Assembly (NCBI GenBank): GCA_947488345.1
Contig: CANKZQ010000003.1
Coordinates: 62,001-126,000 of the forward strand
Direction of reading: 5' to 3'
Source of the DNA: an uncultured Flavobacteriaceae bacterium
Lineage (GTDB): Bacteria; Bacteroidota; Bacteroidia; Flavobacteriales; Flavobacteriaceae
DNA length: 64,000 nucleotides
The notes under the pieces were generated by a model that did not search any database, was not told where the DNA came from, and saw only the letters and a program-made list of their open reading frames with translations. Positions within the stretch are counted from its first letter, which is position 1. The number at the start of each line of letters is the position of its first letter. Of this stretch, positions 44,760-54,500 are shown piece after piece. The position numbers and the translations under genes were made by a program.

Positions 44760-45038
44760 ATGGAATTAGAAATTAAAAGAATCAAAGAAGTCTTCTATTT
44801 AAAAGGTAATTTGACAAAGGCAACATTATCTCACTTAAAAAGCCATTTTAGCTATACCATTGATTTAGGGCCTAATATCATCTTGAATATTCGAGATATT
44901 AAAAAAATTGATACTTCAGGCATCAAAGTTCTTGAAGAATTATACGATCAGATTTCATGTATGAATCAACGTCTTTGTATTACAGGATTACAATTCAATC
45001 AGTTGCGAAGAGTTGAAAGCTCAAATTTTACCGCATAA
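44760..45038 (+). CDS. STAS-domain protein (anti-sigma-antagonist type)
   Basis: The 92-residue protein is one STAS domain. It has the strand LKGNLTKATLSHLKSHF, the phosphorylatable loop KIDTSGIKVLEEL, where Thr/Ser of the D-T-S-G motif would be the target, and a short C-terminal strand. Known STAS proteins are switched by a partner kinase (SpoIIAB-like) or by a phosphatase, and no such gene is visible nearby. It is 181 bases before the receiver-GT2 gene on the same strand, so it may recruit or regulate components of the polysaccharide machine. Confidence 0.85.
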   Translation: MELEIKRIKEVFYLKGNLTKATLSHLKSHFSYTIDLGPNIILNIRDIKKIDTSGIKVLEELYDQISCMNQRLCITGLQFNQLRRVESSNFTA

Positions 45039-45219
45039 CATATCGCACACTTCATTTACGGTTTATCAGTAAAAAATACGTGATTAAACCGCAAATATTA
45101 TCAGGCTTGTAATGTATTATTAACAAGAAACATCCGTTGGTAACTATGATTCGCATTGTAATTATTTTACAAGAGATTCAAATTACTATTAATAAAAGCG
45201 TTTGTTAAAAACAATAGAT

Positions 45220-46365
45220 ATGAAAATATTAGCAATAGATGATCAACAACTTATCACGCTGTCACTCGAAAAACACCTAGGTGATTTGGGATACAATGTG
45301 AAGACCGCTCAGAACGGATTAGAAGGAGTTAAACTATTTGATACTTATAAACCAGATTTAATTATCGTAGATATAAATATGGACGGTATGTCTGGTTTAG
45401 ATGTTGTTAAGATTATACGGGAAGTAAAAAAATCCGATGTTCCAATTTTAGTTATGTCTGGTAATACACGCGAAGATATTATCGTTTGTGGTTTCCACTT
45501 AGGTGCCGATGATTATATGAAAAAACCGGTTAGTCTCAATGAAATAGCTGCCCGTGTAAAACGAATTATTGGCGCTCCAAAAAATCCAAACTTTCAAAGT
45601 TCTAAAGATAAGTTCAAGACTAAAATGCTTCAAGAAAATTGTGTAGGCGTTGTAATACCCTGTTATAATGAGGAAGAACGACTTTTGAGCAAAGAATTTA
45701 TTGATTTTATAGATAGCAATTTAGGATACCATCTTTGTTTTGTAAATGATGGTAGCAAGGATAATACTTTAGAGGTTTTAGAAAAATTAAGAGAAGGGAG
45801 AGAAGATTATGTTAGTATTTATAATTGTAAAGTCAACGGTGGTAAGGGTGAAGCTGTACGACAAGGAATGCTCAATTTAGTAAAGGATCAACAGTTAGAT
45901 TTTATAGGTTTTTTAGATGCAGATTTATCAACAGACTTCAAAGATTTTGATGATTTAGTAAAAACGATCAGCACCTCTGAATTTAAGATTGTTAGTGGAT
46001 CTCGAATGTCAAGAATGGGTGCCAATATCACGAAGGAATCCGCACGAAAAATAATTAGTAAAACAATCAACATTATTATCCGTAAGATACTCGGAATGAG
46101 TTTTAATGATACACAATGCGGGGCAAAAATTATGCGTCGAGATATCGTTACTGACATTTTTAAAGAAAAGTTTATCACACGCTGGATTTTCGACGTTGAA
46201 ATTTTCAAACGTATGAGAATTAAATACGGTAAAGAGGAGGCTATTTCTATGATCTGCGAGCAGCCTTTAAAAAAATGGATTCATGCCGATGGTTCTAAAC
46301 TTTCAATGAAGGATTCTATTAAAATTGTTGGGCAACTAGCTCAAATTGCTGTGCACTACAGGTAG
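45220..46365 (+). CDS. Receiver domain fused to GT2 (DPM1/dolichyl-phosphate-type) glycosyltransferase
   Basis: Residues 1-122 form a complete response-regulator receiver: Asp7-Asp8, phospho-acceptor Asp51 (LIIVDINMDGMSG), a Ser/Thr loop (VMSGNTRED) and Lys in DDYMKKPVS. From about residue 135 the chain is a GT2 domain with VGVVIPCYNEEERL, CFVNDGSKDNT, FLDADLSTD (the catalytic DxD region) and GSRM. It resembles dolichyl-phosphate mannose/glucose synthases, without a membrane tail. The ATG at 45220 is preferred to an upstream TTG at 45202. A flippase follows after 17 bases. The expected chemistry is sugar transfer to a polyprenyl phosphate, with phosphorylation as a possible switch (inference). 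Confidence 0.93.
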   Translation: MKILAIDDQQLITLSLEKHLGDLGYNVKTAQNGLEGVKLFDTYKPDLIIVDINMDGMSGLDVVKIIREVKKSDVPILVMSGNTREDIIVCGFHLGADDYMKKPVSLNEIAARVKRIIGAPKNPNFQSSKDKFKTKMLQENCVGVVIPCYNEEERLLSKEFIDFIDSNLGYHLCFVNDGSKDNTLEVLEKLREGREDYVSIYNCKVNGGKGEAVRQGMLNLVKDQQLDFIGFLDADLSTDFKDFDDLVKTISTSEFKIVSGSRMSRMGANITKESARKIISKTINIIIRKILGMSFNDTQCGAKIMRRDIVTDIFKEKFITRWIFDVEIFKRMRIKYGKEEAISMICEQPLKKWIHADGSKLSMKDSIKIVGQLAQIAVHYR

Positions 46366-46382
46366 AAAATAAATTATTGATA

Positions 46383-47642
46383 ATGCATTTACTCTCCAAA
46401 ATCAAAACTAGAAGAATCTCTCCTGAGAAATTCTTTATGATTAGTGTCTTACTTGTTAATGGCGGTAATTATGTGTACAATTTGATTTTGGGAAGAATTC
46501 TCGGACCGGCACAATTTGCTGACGCGGCTGTGCTCGTTACTTTTCTTTTAGTCTTATCATTTTTAGCCATGACTTTTCAACTTGTTACGGCAAAGTTCTC
46601 GGTGCTACTGGAACCAGCCTCCTTCAATAGTTTTATTGTACGTATGTATAAATCAGGGGCCATTACGGGAATCGTTTTCGGAGTTTTGGTTATTCTATTT
46701 TCAGCCCAACTACAAAGCTTATTCAACACGATTTCTAGCAAGATGTTTGTTGTTTTTGGCCTAGGAGTGCCTTTTTATTTCATAATGAGTGTAAACAGGG
46801 GTATGTATCAAGGTAAAAAAGAATACAAGTCGCTTTCAATTACCTATCAAACTGAAATGCTGAGTCGATTACTAATCACTCTAGCTATATTGTATTATTT
46901 AAACATTCAATCATCTATTGCTGTTGCTATTGGGATTCTTATATCATTTTTGTTTGGTCTCTTCCCATTTGAGCTTAAGAATATTCTACGTAAGTCTACG
47001 ATAGTTCTTAAAAAAACTGAAAAAATTGAGGTTAGAAATTTCTTCATATTGACGGCCTTTTATGAATTCACCCAAATTATAATTAACAATAGTGATATTT
47101 TAATGGTGAAACACTATTTCAACTCATTTGATGCAGGACTTTATGCTTCATTAGCACTCATCGGACGTGTTGTTTATTTTATTGCCTGGATGTTCGTAAT
47201 GTTACTCTTACCGACAGTCGTTTCATTAAAAAAAGAAGGTAAAGAAACCACATCTATATTGTTTAAATATATAGGATACATTACTGCAATTTCTGTGATT
47301 ATAGTTATGGCGTGCTTTGTCTTTCCGGAAACAATTATTGCCTTACTTTTTGGTGGTAGCTATACGTCAATGGCTCCGCTATTATATAAATACGCTATTG
47401 CTACCTCTCTGTTTGCAATATCGAACATTTTCGCCTATTACTATTTATCATTAGGCAAGTATGTTCCTGTGATTCTTTCAGGAATTTTAGGAATGACCCA
47501 AATAATATTGATCATTATATTTCACGCAAATTTAGAACAAGTAGTTCATATGCAAATCATCGCAATGTTAGTACTTCTAGCAGTACAATTGATCTATTTT
47601 TTTAAAAACAATATGCAAGAACAAAAAAAATATAAAAAATAG
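46383..47642 (+). CDS. Wzx/MATE-like polysaccharide flippase
   Basis: The 419-residue product has about 12 membrane helices and the Wzx/MOP layout: an N-terminal GGNYVYNLILGRILGPAQFA segment, typical of oligosaccharide flippases, and symmetric halves around a central loop. Such proteins move lipid-linked oligosaccharides or polymers across the inner membrane. It starts 17 bases after the receiver-GT2 gene and ends two bases before the GT4 gene. The pairing of a MOP-type membrane protein with a GT4 recalls PelG/PelF, but sequence evidence for Pel is lacking. Confidence 0.88.
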   Translation: MHLLSKIKTRRISPEKFFMISVLLVNGGNYVYNLILGRILGPAQFADAAVLVTFLLVLSFLAMTFQLVTAKFSVLLEPASFNSFIVRMYKSGAITGIVFGVLVILFSAQLQSLFNTISSKMFVVFGLGVPFYFIMSVNRGMYQGKKEYKSLSITYQTEMLSRLLITLAILYYLNIQSSIAVAIGILISFLFGLFPFELKNILRKSTIVLKKTEKIEVRNFFILTAFYEFTQIIINNSDILMVKHYFNSFDAGLYASLALIGRVVYFIAWMFVMLLLPTVVSLKKEGKETTSILFKYIGYITAISVIIVMACFVFPETIIALLFGGSYTSMAPLLYKYAIATSLFAISNIFAYYYLSLGKYVPVILSGILGMTQIILIIIFHANLEQVVHMQIIAMLVLLAVQLIYFFKNNMQEQKKYKK

Positions 47643-47644
47643 TT

Positions 47645-48814
47645 ATGAGATTAGCCCTAGTAACCGCGTATCCACCTAGTAAGGTCACGTTAAATGAATA
47701 TGCATATCATTTAGTAAAATACTTCAGACAAAAACATGAAGTGTCTGAAATTATATTACTCACCGATGTCACCGTTGGTAAGAAAGATATTTCATTCACC
47801 GAAAAAGGTTGTAAAATAACTGTTAAAGAATGTTGGAATTTTAACAGTTATAAAAATATCGTGAGTGTTACAAAGGCTATAAATCAAACTAAACCCGATG
47901 CAGTACTCTTCAATTTACAATTCATGAAATTTGGAGATAAAAAAATTCCTGCATCATTGGGTCTATTACTACCATGGATCTGTAAAATAAAAAGAATACC
48001 CAATATTGTATTACTCCATAACATCTTAGAACAAGTAGATTTGAATACTGCTGGTTTCACGAGTAATAAGGTACTGCAAAAGATCTATAATTCAATAGGT
48101 ACTATGCTAACAAAATTTATTTTAAAAGCTGATACTGTTGCGCTAACCATGCCTAAGTATGTTGAGATATTAAAAGAAAAATACAATGTCACAAATGTTG
48201 TTAATATTCCTCACGGAACTTTCGAAATTCCCGAAGAACCTTCATATGGTTTAATTCCTGGACCTTTGAAAGTCATGACATTTGGTAAATTCGGAACGTA
48301 TAAAAAAGTTGAAATATTAATTGAAGCGGTAGAAAAAACACGCAAGAAAACTGGATTAGATATTGAAATCGTTATTGCTGGCACAGATAATCCCAATGTT
48401 CCAGGGTATTTAGAACAAGTAAAAAAAGAATATATAGATGTACCGCAATTACATTTTACAGGTTATGTAGAAGAAAGTGATGTCGCTCGAATTTTTCAAG
48501 AAAGTGCTGTTGTTGTTTTTCCATATACCTCCACTACTGGAAGTTCTGGGGTACTGCATCAAGCTGGGAGTTATGGTAAGGCTGTCGTAATGCCCAACTT
48601 GGGTGATTTAGCGCTTTTGGTTAAAGACGAAGGATATGAAGGTGAATTCTTTGAACCAAACAGTGTTGATAGTTTAGCCATTGGAATCGAAAATATCCTA
48701 ACCAATGATACCTATAGAAGAAATCTTGGAAAAATTAATTATCAAGCAGCAACCTCGCTACCAATGAGTCATATTACTGATTTATATATGGCCGAATTCA
48801 AAAGTATCTCTTAA
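47645..48814 (+). CDS. GT4-family glycosyltransferase
   Basis: A GT-B fold protein of 389 residues: the N-terminal half starts RLALVTAYPPSKVTLNEYA, and the C-terminal half has KVMTFGKFGTYKKVEILIEA, EIVIAGTDNPN, LHFTGYVEES and the nucleotide-sugar-binding VVVFPYTSTTGSSGVLHQAG segment with a Glu-rich end (EGEFFEPNSV). It follows the flippase after two bases and is the last plus-strand gene of the cluster. It is convergent with the GH5-like gene. Confidence 0.9.
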   Translation: MRLALVTAYPPSKVTLNEYAYHLVKYFRQKHEVSEIILLTDVTVGKKDISFTEKGCKITVKECWNFNSYKNIVSVTKAINQTKPDAVLFNLQFMKFGDKKIPASLGLLLPWICKIKRIPNIVLLHNILEQVDLNTAGFTSNKVLQKIYNSIGTMLTKFILKADTVALTMPKYVEILKEKYNVTNVVNIPHGTFEIPEEPSYGLIPGPLKVMTFGKFGTYKKVEILIEAVEKTRKKTGLDIEIVIAGTDNPNVPGYLEQVKKEYIDVPQLHFTGYVEESDVARIFQESAVVVFPYTSTTGSSGVLHQAGSYGKAVVMPNLGDLALLVKDEGYEGEFFEPNSVDSLAIGIENILTNDTYRRNLGKINYQAATSLPMSHITDLYMAEFKSIS

Positions 48815-48817
48815 ACC

Positions 48818-50338
48818 TTAATAAGAGATATATTCAAACGACGGTTTCGGTTTACCATTCACATCAACAAAACCAAACTTTTTTTGTAAACTTCTTCTCC
48901 ATGGTAGGTTTCCAACTACATCTTTTGGAACGTTTTTATAATCATATAATGTCCATGACATAAAATGAATTTTATTCTTTTTTAAAATATTTTGCACCTT
49001 TTTGTGAAACTTCAATTGTTTATTCTTAGATCCTGCAAAGGGTTTCCAAAACCCACCATATGACGAATAGCCAAACTCTCCCAATAAAATAGGCTTGTCA
49101 ACTAACTCCTTTCGCATATTTAAATATACATCTTCAAGAGCATCAATATCTTCATAATAGTGAAATGAAATCAAATCCGTCTTTTCTTTTAAGAGATACG
49201 CATTTTTATGTTTTGCCCATCCTATTGTAACGGCATGCTTATTATCAATTTTTTTTATACCCTCTATCATCGCGTTTAACCAAGCCATAACAGCTGATTT
49301 TGATCTTGACTCAAAGTCTAAATCAGGTTCATTTTTCACATCCCAAGCGAGAATAGCTTCATGGTCTTTAAAAGATGAAACAATCGTTTCCAAATGTTTT
49401 AAATTAATTGTCCAATCAAGCACCGAATAATCTCCATAAAAATCAAATAAGGTTACAATTACTTTTAACTCTTTGCTTTGAGCTAAATCAAGAAGAACTT
49501 TTAATTTTTCTATTTTCTCAGGTTCCACCTCCCCTTTTCCGAAGTCATTATATTGCACAAAAATTCGAATCGTATTGAGCTTTGCTTTCTTTATGATATC
49601 GAAATCTTTAGCGATAATCAACGGATCAAATTCTTCTCCAAAAGTATTCCATGGTGTAGCTTGCGGATAATAATTTATTCCTTTTATTTGATACTCATTC
49701 AGTGCAATTTGATTTGTGTTCTGAATTGTATCTTCTATAACTGTTTCCGTTTTTAACAAATGTCGAATACGCCAAAATCCATCCTCGAGTAAAAGCACTA
49801 TTTTATAAGTTGATGTCTCGTAAAACTCATTTATCAGCTCATCATTTTTATAAACTTTTTTGTATTCAGAAACGTCAGAATCTGTAAGAACAGCAAGTTG
49901 ACCGTCTTCACTAAAAAATTCTAATGTTGGATTATGTGCTAATGTTGTAGCTTCAATTGATACATTCTTATTCTCATTTGTTTCGATAAAATTGAAAATG
50001 TTTTTACGAGCACTTTCTGTATAATAATCTTCAATACCTAATGGGTTGTTATTCTTATAGGCAATATGTTTCACATACCATGCTTTTAAGTAGTCCTTTT
50101 CTATGGTTTGTAATGATTGTTTGTCTATAACCCTTCCTTTATTTATTTCATTAGACCATGACATGGAAGGCGTGTAATTTGATGCGCTTTGTAGTTCTAA
50201 ATGCAGCATACTACTTCTATCAGCTCCAGTATTTAAATATTCAAAAACACTACCTATTCCGAAAATGAGGAAGGCATTTATGACTATGAATGTCAAAATT
50301 AATAGTCCCCTAATTATATTTTTATTTAAGTTAATCAT
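48818..50338 (-). CDS. Membrane-anchored GH5-like glycoside hydrolase with NTF2-like region
   Basis: One membrane helix near the N-terminus (residues 8-28) anchors the protein. Residues about 70-200 form a small domain of NTF2-like type (YYTESARKNIFNFI ... DGFWRIRHL). The remaining 300 residues are a TIM-barrel hydrolase: NTIRIFVQYNDFG, then the acid/base Glu in AWDVKNEPDLDF, the HYYEDID segment, and the nucleophile Glu in ILLGEFGYSSYGG. Two glutamates in these places are the clan GH-A signature. In polysaccharide systems such enzymes trim or release polymer during export. It overlaps the Ig-like gene by four bases. Confidence 0.85.
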   Translation of the reverse strand: MINLNKNIIRGLLILTFIVINAFLIFGIGSVFEYLNTGADRSSMLHLELQSASNYTPSMSWSNEINKGRVIDKQSLQTIEKDYLKAWYVKHIAYKNNNPLGIEDYYTESARKNIFNFIETNENKNVSIEATTLAHNPTLEFFSEDGQLAVLTDSDVSEYKKVYKNDELINEFYETSTYKIVLLLEDGFWRIRHLLKTETVIEDTIQNTNQIALNEYQIKGINYYPQATPWNTFGEEFDPLIIAKDFDIIKKAKLNTIRIFVQYNDFGKGEVEPEKIEKLKVLLDLAQSKELKVIVTLFDFYGDYSVLDWTINLKHLETIVSSFKDHEAILAWDVKNEPDLDFESRSKSAVMAWLNAMIEGIKKIDNKHAVTIGWAKHKNAYLLKEKTDLISFHYYEDIDALEDVYLNMRKELVDKPILLGEFGYSSYGGFWKPFAGSKNKQLKFHKKVQNILKKNKIHFMSWTLYDYKNVPKDVVGNLPWRRSLQKKFGFVDVNGKPKPSFEYISY

Positions 50339-51549
50339 AAATTTATATGATGTATTTTTTTGGTTAAACCCGACACACTTACTTCAAACGTGTATGTACC
50401 TTTTGAAAGTAATTGATCATGTAAACTAAATGCAGCCTGGCCGTTTCTTGTGGTCTCTTGAAATTCGTTTATTAAAATTTTATCTTTTCTCAGTACTAGC
50501 TCTACGCGCTGTCCGTCAGGAATAAACTGATTCATAAAACTCATTAACCCTTGAACTTCTAGCGTACTAGATTCTTTATCAAACATCAATTGAAATTCTT
50601 TAATAGCCCTCTTGTATTCTAGATTTACTTCATTACTTTCGGCCATTCCTGGGATGTAGGCTTTTACTTTCCATTGTTCAGGATGATCAGGATGAATTAT
50701 ACTTCCAACGGCAACACCACGTATAGTAACTCCCGAAGTTTTTAGTATATCATCATTTTTGTTTCTAATAAAAAAATTCACATAGGTTCCATCACTTACA
50801 ACATTATCAAATTCGTCTCTTATGATGGAAGTCGAAAACTCTGTTAATTGGTTACCATCTGCAAAGCTATGATCTCTTTTTGCTTCAATTGTGAAATTAG
50901 CTGGTACATTTGGCAAGATGTCAATCGTATATTCTTTTGAAAAAGTAGTAGCACTTTCTGAAGTAACTAGTACCCTACCAGCTTTGTTCTTTGTGTAGAA
51001 ATTCTTATAACAAATTAGATTCGAAGAGCTTACCTTGGCTGTAGATATATCATCTAAAAATTGACTTTTGAAAATCGCATTGGTACTATCTGGTGGAGGA
51101 TTGCCATACTCATCATGTAATAGCAACACCATCATAGCAAAATCTTTCTCACCCGCTTGGATAGTATTCGGACCGAGATATGATTCTATTTCGCTAATCT
51201 CTGCATGAGGTTTTATAAAAAACGAACCCTTAATGCTTTTTTCTTTATCGAATATCAATTTCCAATTTACATGTCCTGATTTATTATTTAGGTCATTAGT
51301 AAGATCATATGTTAATAGGTTTTCCTTTTTCGTGGGCAGAGATACACTCGAACCATAACTATTTGAAAAATATAAATTAGGTATACTTTTATAGGTCGAG
51401 GAAAAAGTTAATCTAATTTCGTCTCCAGCGATGAATGTTGCCTTTGAAGTTATCAGCTTAACCTCATCTACCTTTTTCTCTTGAATTAAGGTAAAAGATG
51501 ACGCTAGCACTAGTAAAATTAGAAACGGATATGTATGTTTTTTTATCAT
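50335..51549 (-). CDS. Secreted Ig-like-domain protein of unknown function
   Basis: A signal peptide (FLILLVLASSFT) is followed by about 380 residues with all-beta character. At least three invasin/bacterial Ig-like repeats can be guessed: LITSKATFIAGDEIRLTF, LLLHDEYGNPPPDSTNAI and IIRDEFDNVVSDGTYVNF. The D-E-(Y/F)-x-N motif recurs in the two inner repeats, as in Big-1-type domains. No catalytic motif is seen. It overlaps its neighbours by 4 bases and 1 base, so it is translated together with the GH5-like and GT-C-like genes. Confidence 0.75.
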   Translation of the reverse strand: MIKKHTYPFLILLVLASSFTLIQEKKVDEVKLITSKATFIAGDEIRLTFSSTYKSIPNLYFSNSYGSSVSLPTKKENLLTYDLTNDLNNKSGHVNWKLIFDKEKSIKGSFFIKPHAEISEIESYLGPNTIQAGEKDFAMMVLLLHDEYGNPPPDSTNAIFKSQFLDDISTAKVSSSNLICYKNFYTKNKAGRVLVTSESATTFSKEYTIDILPNVPANFTIEAKRDHSFADGNQLTEFSTSIIRDEFDNVVSDGTYVNFFIRNKNDDILKTSGVTIRGVAVGSIIHPDHPEQWKVKAYIPGMAESNEVNLEYKRAIKEFQLMFDKESSTLEVQGLMSFMNQFIPDGQRVELVLRKDKILINEFQETTRNGQAAFSLHDQLLSKGTYTFEVSVSGLTKKIHHINL

Positions 51550-54500
51550 TAATCTATATTACCAATAAAACTATTGATTTCAATTTTTAAGTAACTATAT
51601 GCTTTATGATCGATTTGCTGCAATTGATCTTTTGAATGATTCTTTATTCTATTTGGTACTACTTTGTCAGAAATAGCGTCGTTAGGTAGGCCATTAACTA
51701 AACAATTTGACATATCTGTTGAAACGATTTTGATCATATTATTTAAAGGGAAATTGTACTGAAAATCACGCTTTCTTTGTTGGCGTATTCCTTCTTCAAC
51801 GAATTTATGATCTACCCAAATTATTTCCTTGTCTTCATTATAATAAGTAAAAAGTAATTGGGGTACGGTAACTTCTTGCACACCAGAATTGAACAAGGTG
51901 CCCGAGATCCCATACTCATTAAATTCAATTCGACTCACATTAAGATTTTTGTATAGATCTTCACCTGAAACATTTCCTGTAATCTGCAAGTTAAATTTCG
52001 TAGGGTTTTTGACAAAATCCATTGATGTAAATTCATCTGGGTCAAAAGTGGTGGGTATATCATCATTGATATCTGACCATGCAATTCCTTCGAAATTAAT
52101 TTTAAAGCTTGACGTTTCCTTTGGCATTAGTTTATGTTTTACATGATACTTGGCATTATATGTGGCCAATTCTGTATCGTCGTCAGCATATAAAGAACCC
52201 TGTAAAATAACATCAGCAGGCACATTATCTACATTTTGCACTTCGCCAATGATCGCATATTGCGTTCCCTTTTTTATCAACTTTGCAGAAAGTATTTCAA
52301 CAACAGGTTGTTTTAACAAATCTTCATGATGTGTTTGTTCTGTTGTTATTCTTCTTCTTCCATGGTTTACATATACTGAAGTATTCTGAGAATACAATTG
52401 ATCCGGCGGTAAATCCGCATCTATTTTGTGTTGTTTAATAAACCATTTGTTTTCTCTTTTAATTAATGATTTTAGAAATGTTTTATTAATTTTTTCTAAG
52501 GGTGTAATCCATTCTGTTTTTACGATCGCACTCGCCAATGTATCGTTGATTGGTTTGACTTCACATTCTATGGCATCTAGTTTGGCGTATGAGCTCAATA
52601 ATCCATCTGATACTGATATTTCTAGCATGTATTGAGAAAGAGATAAATCGTCACTTTTATCTATTAAGGTGAACGCCTTTTCAAAATTTTTAAAATCTAT
52701 AGCATCATAATATGCGAGAAGGGCATTTTTTGGTGTTCTATGCGCATCACTATTAAGATAAATAGTGTGAATTGAAAAAAGGGTTATCGCCATTAAAACA
52801 AAACTCCAAACATGAGTGACATTCCATATGGTTTTAAAAAAACTTGGAGGTTGATTTTTAAAATTTAAATAAACTGCTGGTTGTGGTGTTTTTTGTTTCA
52901 AGGCGCGTATCAACTTCCTTGGAACATTGAGCAAAATGGCTATTAAAATGGTCAATAAAGGAATAATACCCCACATTACTTTTTGCCAAGTAGCAATATC
53001 ATTCTTTGGCAGTATTGAAGACACAGGTGGGATATTAAGTCGTTCCCATACCATTATACCATTCTCTAATTGACGTAATCGTTGCCAACCACAGAAATAT
53101 AATATAGGATCATAAAATTTATCATTCGAGAATATGTACTTCAAATTATACTTTTCTGGGACTGTCAAAAACTGCTGAAGAGATCCGATACCTTCAATTC
53201 CTTTAAATTTTGAATTTTCTAATCGTTCTATAGCCTTAGTAGTCAACTCGGGCAATTGTCTAGCCGAATGATAATTACCGTCTACAGTCATTGCTTTTGT
53301 TTGTGCAGAGAGCCATGCCATTTGATCTCCAAAACCTAAGGTTAAATATCGCCATTGATCATGTTCATCTTGATTGAGAAAGTTTACAATGGGTAGCATT
53401 TTAATAGGTTGAGGCTGTGAAGGCCTAAAATGACTGAGCGTTAGGGTAAAAACGGTCATAAACAAAAGAAGCATACCTAAAAAACTTCCAAATAATCGAT
53501 AATAAATTTTTCCAAATTGATTCACAATTAAAACCTTTAGATCTCCTTCTATCATCCTAAAAACGAATTCTCCAAAAAGAGGCAAGGCCAATATAGAAGC
53601 CCAAAGTGTAAAGCGATCTAAAGTCAGTATATTAAAGGCATTTTCACCTAAAAAAAGTTTAGGAATTGGTGTAGTTCCTCCAGAACCTAACACAAATAAT
53701 ATAGTTATCGAGATTCCAAAAAATAAATATCTTTTACTAAAATAACGATAAAATATATAGGGTAACAATATCAGTAAGATACCCCATGGTATTAAAAAAA
53801 ATACCAACCCAGAAGATGCGATTTCAATAAAATTATCTCTAGAGCCATGTGGTATCGGTACTTGAGTTATTGGATTATTCTTTGTATTAATCCAGTAAGG
53901 TAAAATACACACTATAATAATGACTAATGAGATTATTCCGAAACCAACAATTCTTTTAAACAACTTTTTAAAGGTTTCTAGAAATAATATAAAGGTTACT
54001 TTTTTATAAGATCCTACCTGCTCAGAAGAAGCATCCATAATGACCATTCCTATTAAAGGGAAAATAAAGAATACCATTCCAAAAATAGGAGTAACATGAT
54101 GTGAACAAACGGTTACGGCAATTAGAGATAAGGAAGTAAAAAGATATTTTAGTTTTCCTTGTTTGAGCCATAGATAAACTTCAGGTAACGCATGCATTAG
54201 AATAGAGATTCCAATAATACTTGGCAGTTGGCCAAATAAGTGTAATGTTTCGGCAAAAGATGATGAGAAAACAGCTAAAACGGCTGCATAACCTGCTATC
54301 TTCCGACTTGAAGATATTAATAATGAAAATCTATAAACACCTGTTATGAATACAACTATCGCAATAATAGCAACAGAAAATAATCCAAATTTTAGTCCAC
54401 CAATGAATGAGAAAAGAGCAATCACCTGATGCACCAGTGGCGGATAACTCATTACTGTGAATCCCGTATACCATTTAAAATTCCAAGGTTCAAACCAACT

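Noticed and set aside
45202-45219. TTG at 45202 as start of the receiver-GT2 protein
   Set aside because: It would add six residues in front of the canonical receiver start; the ATG at 45220 begins directly at the first beta strand.
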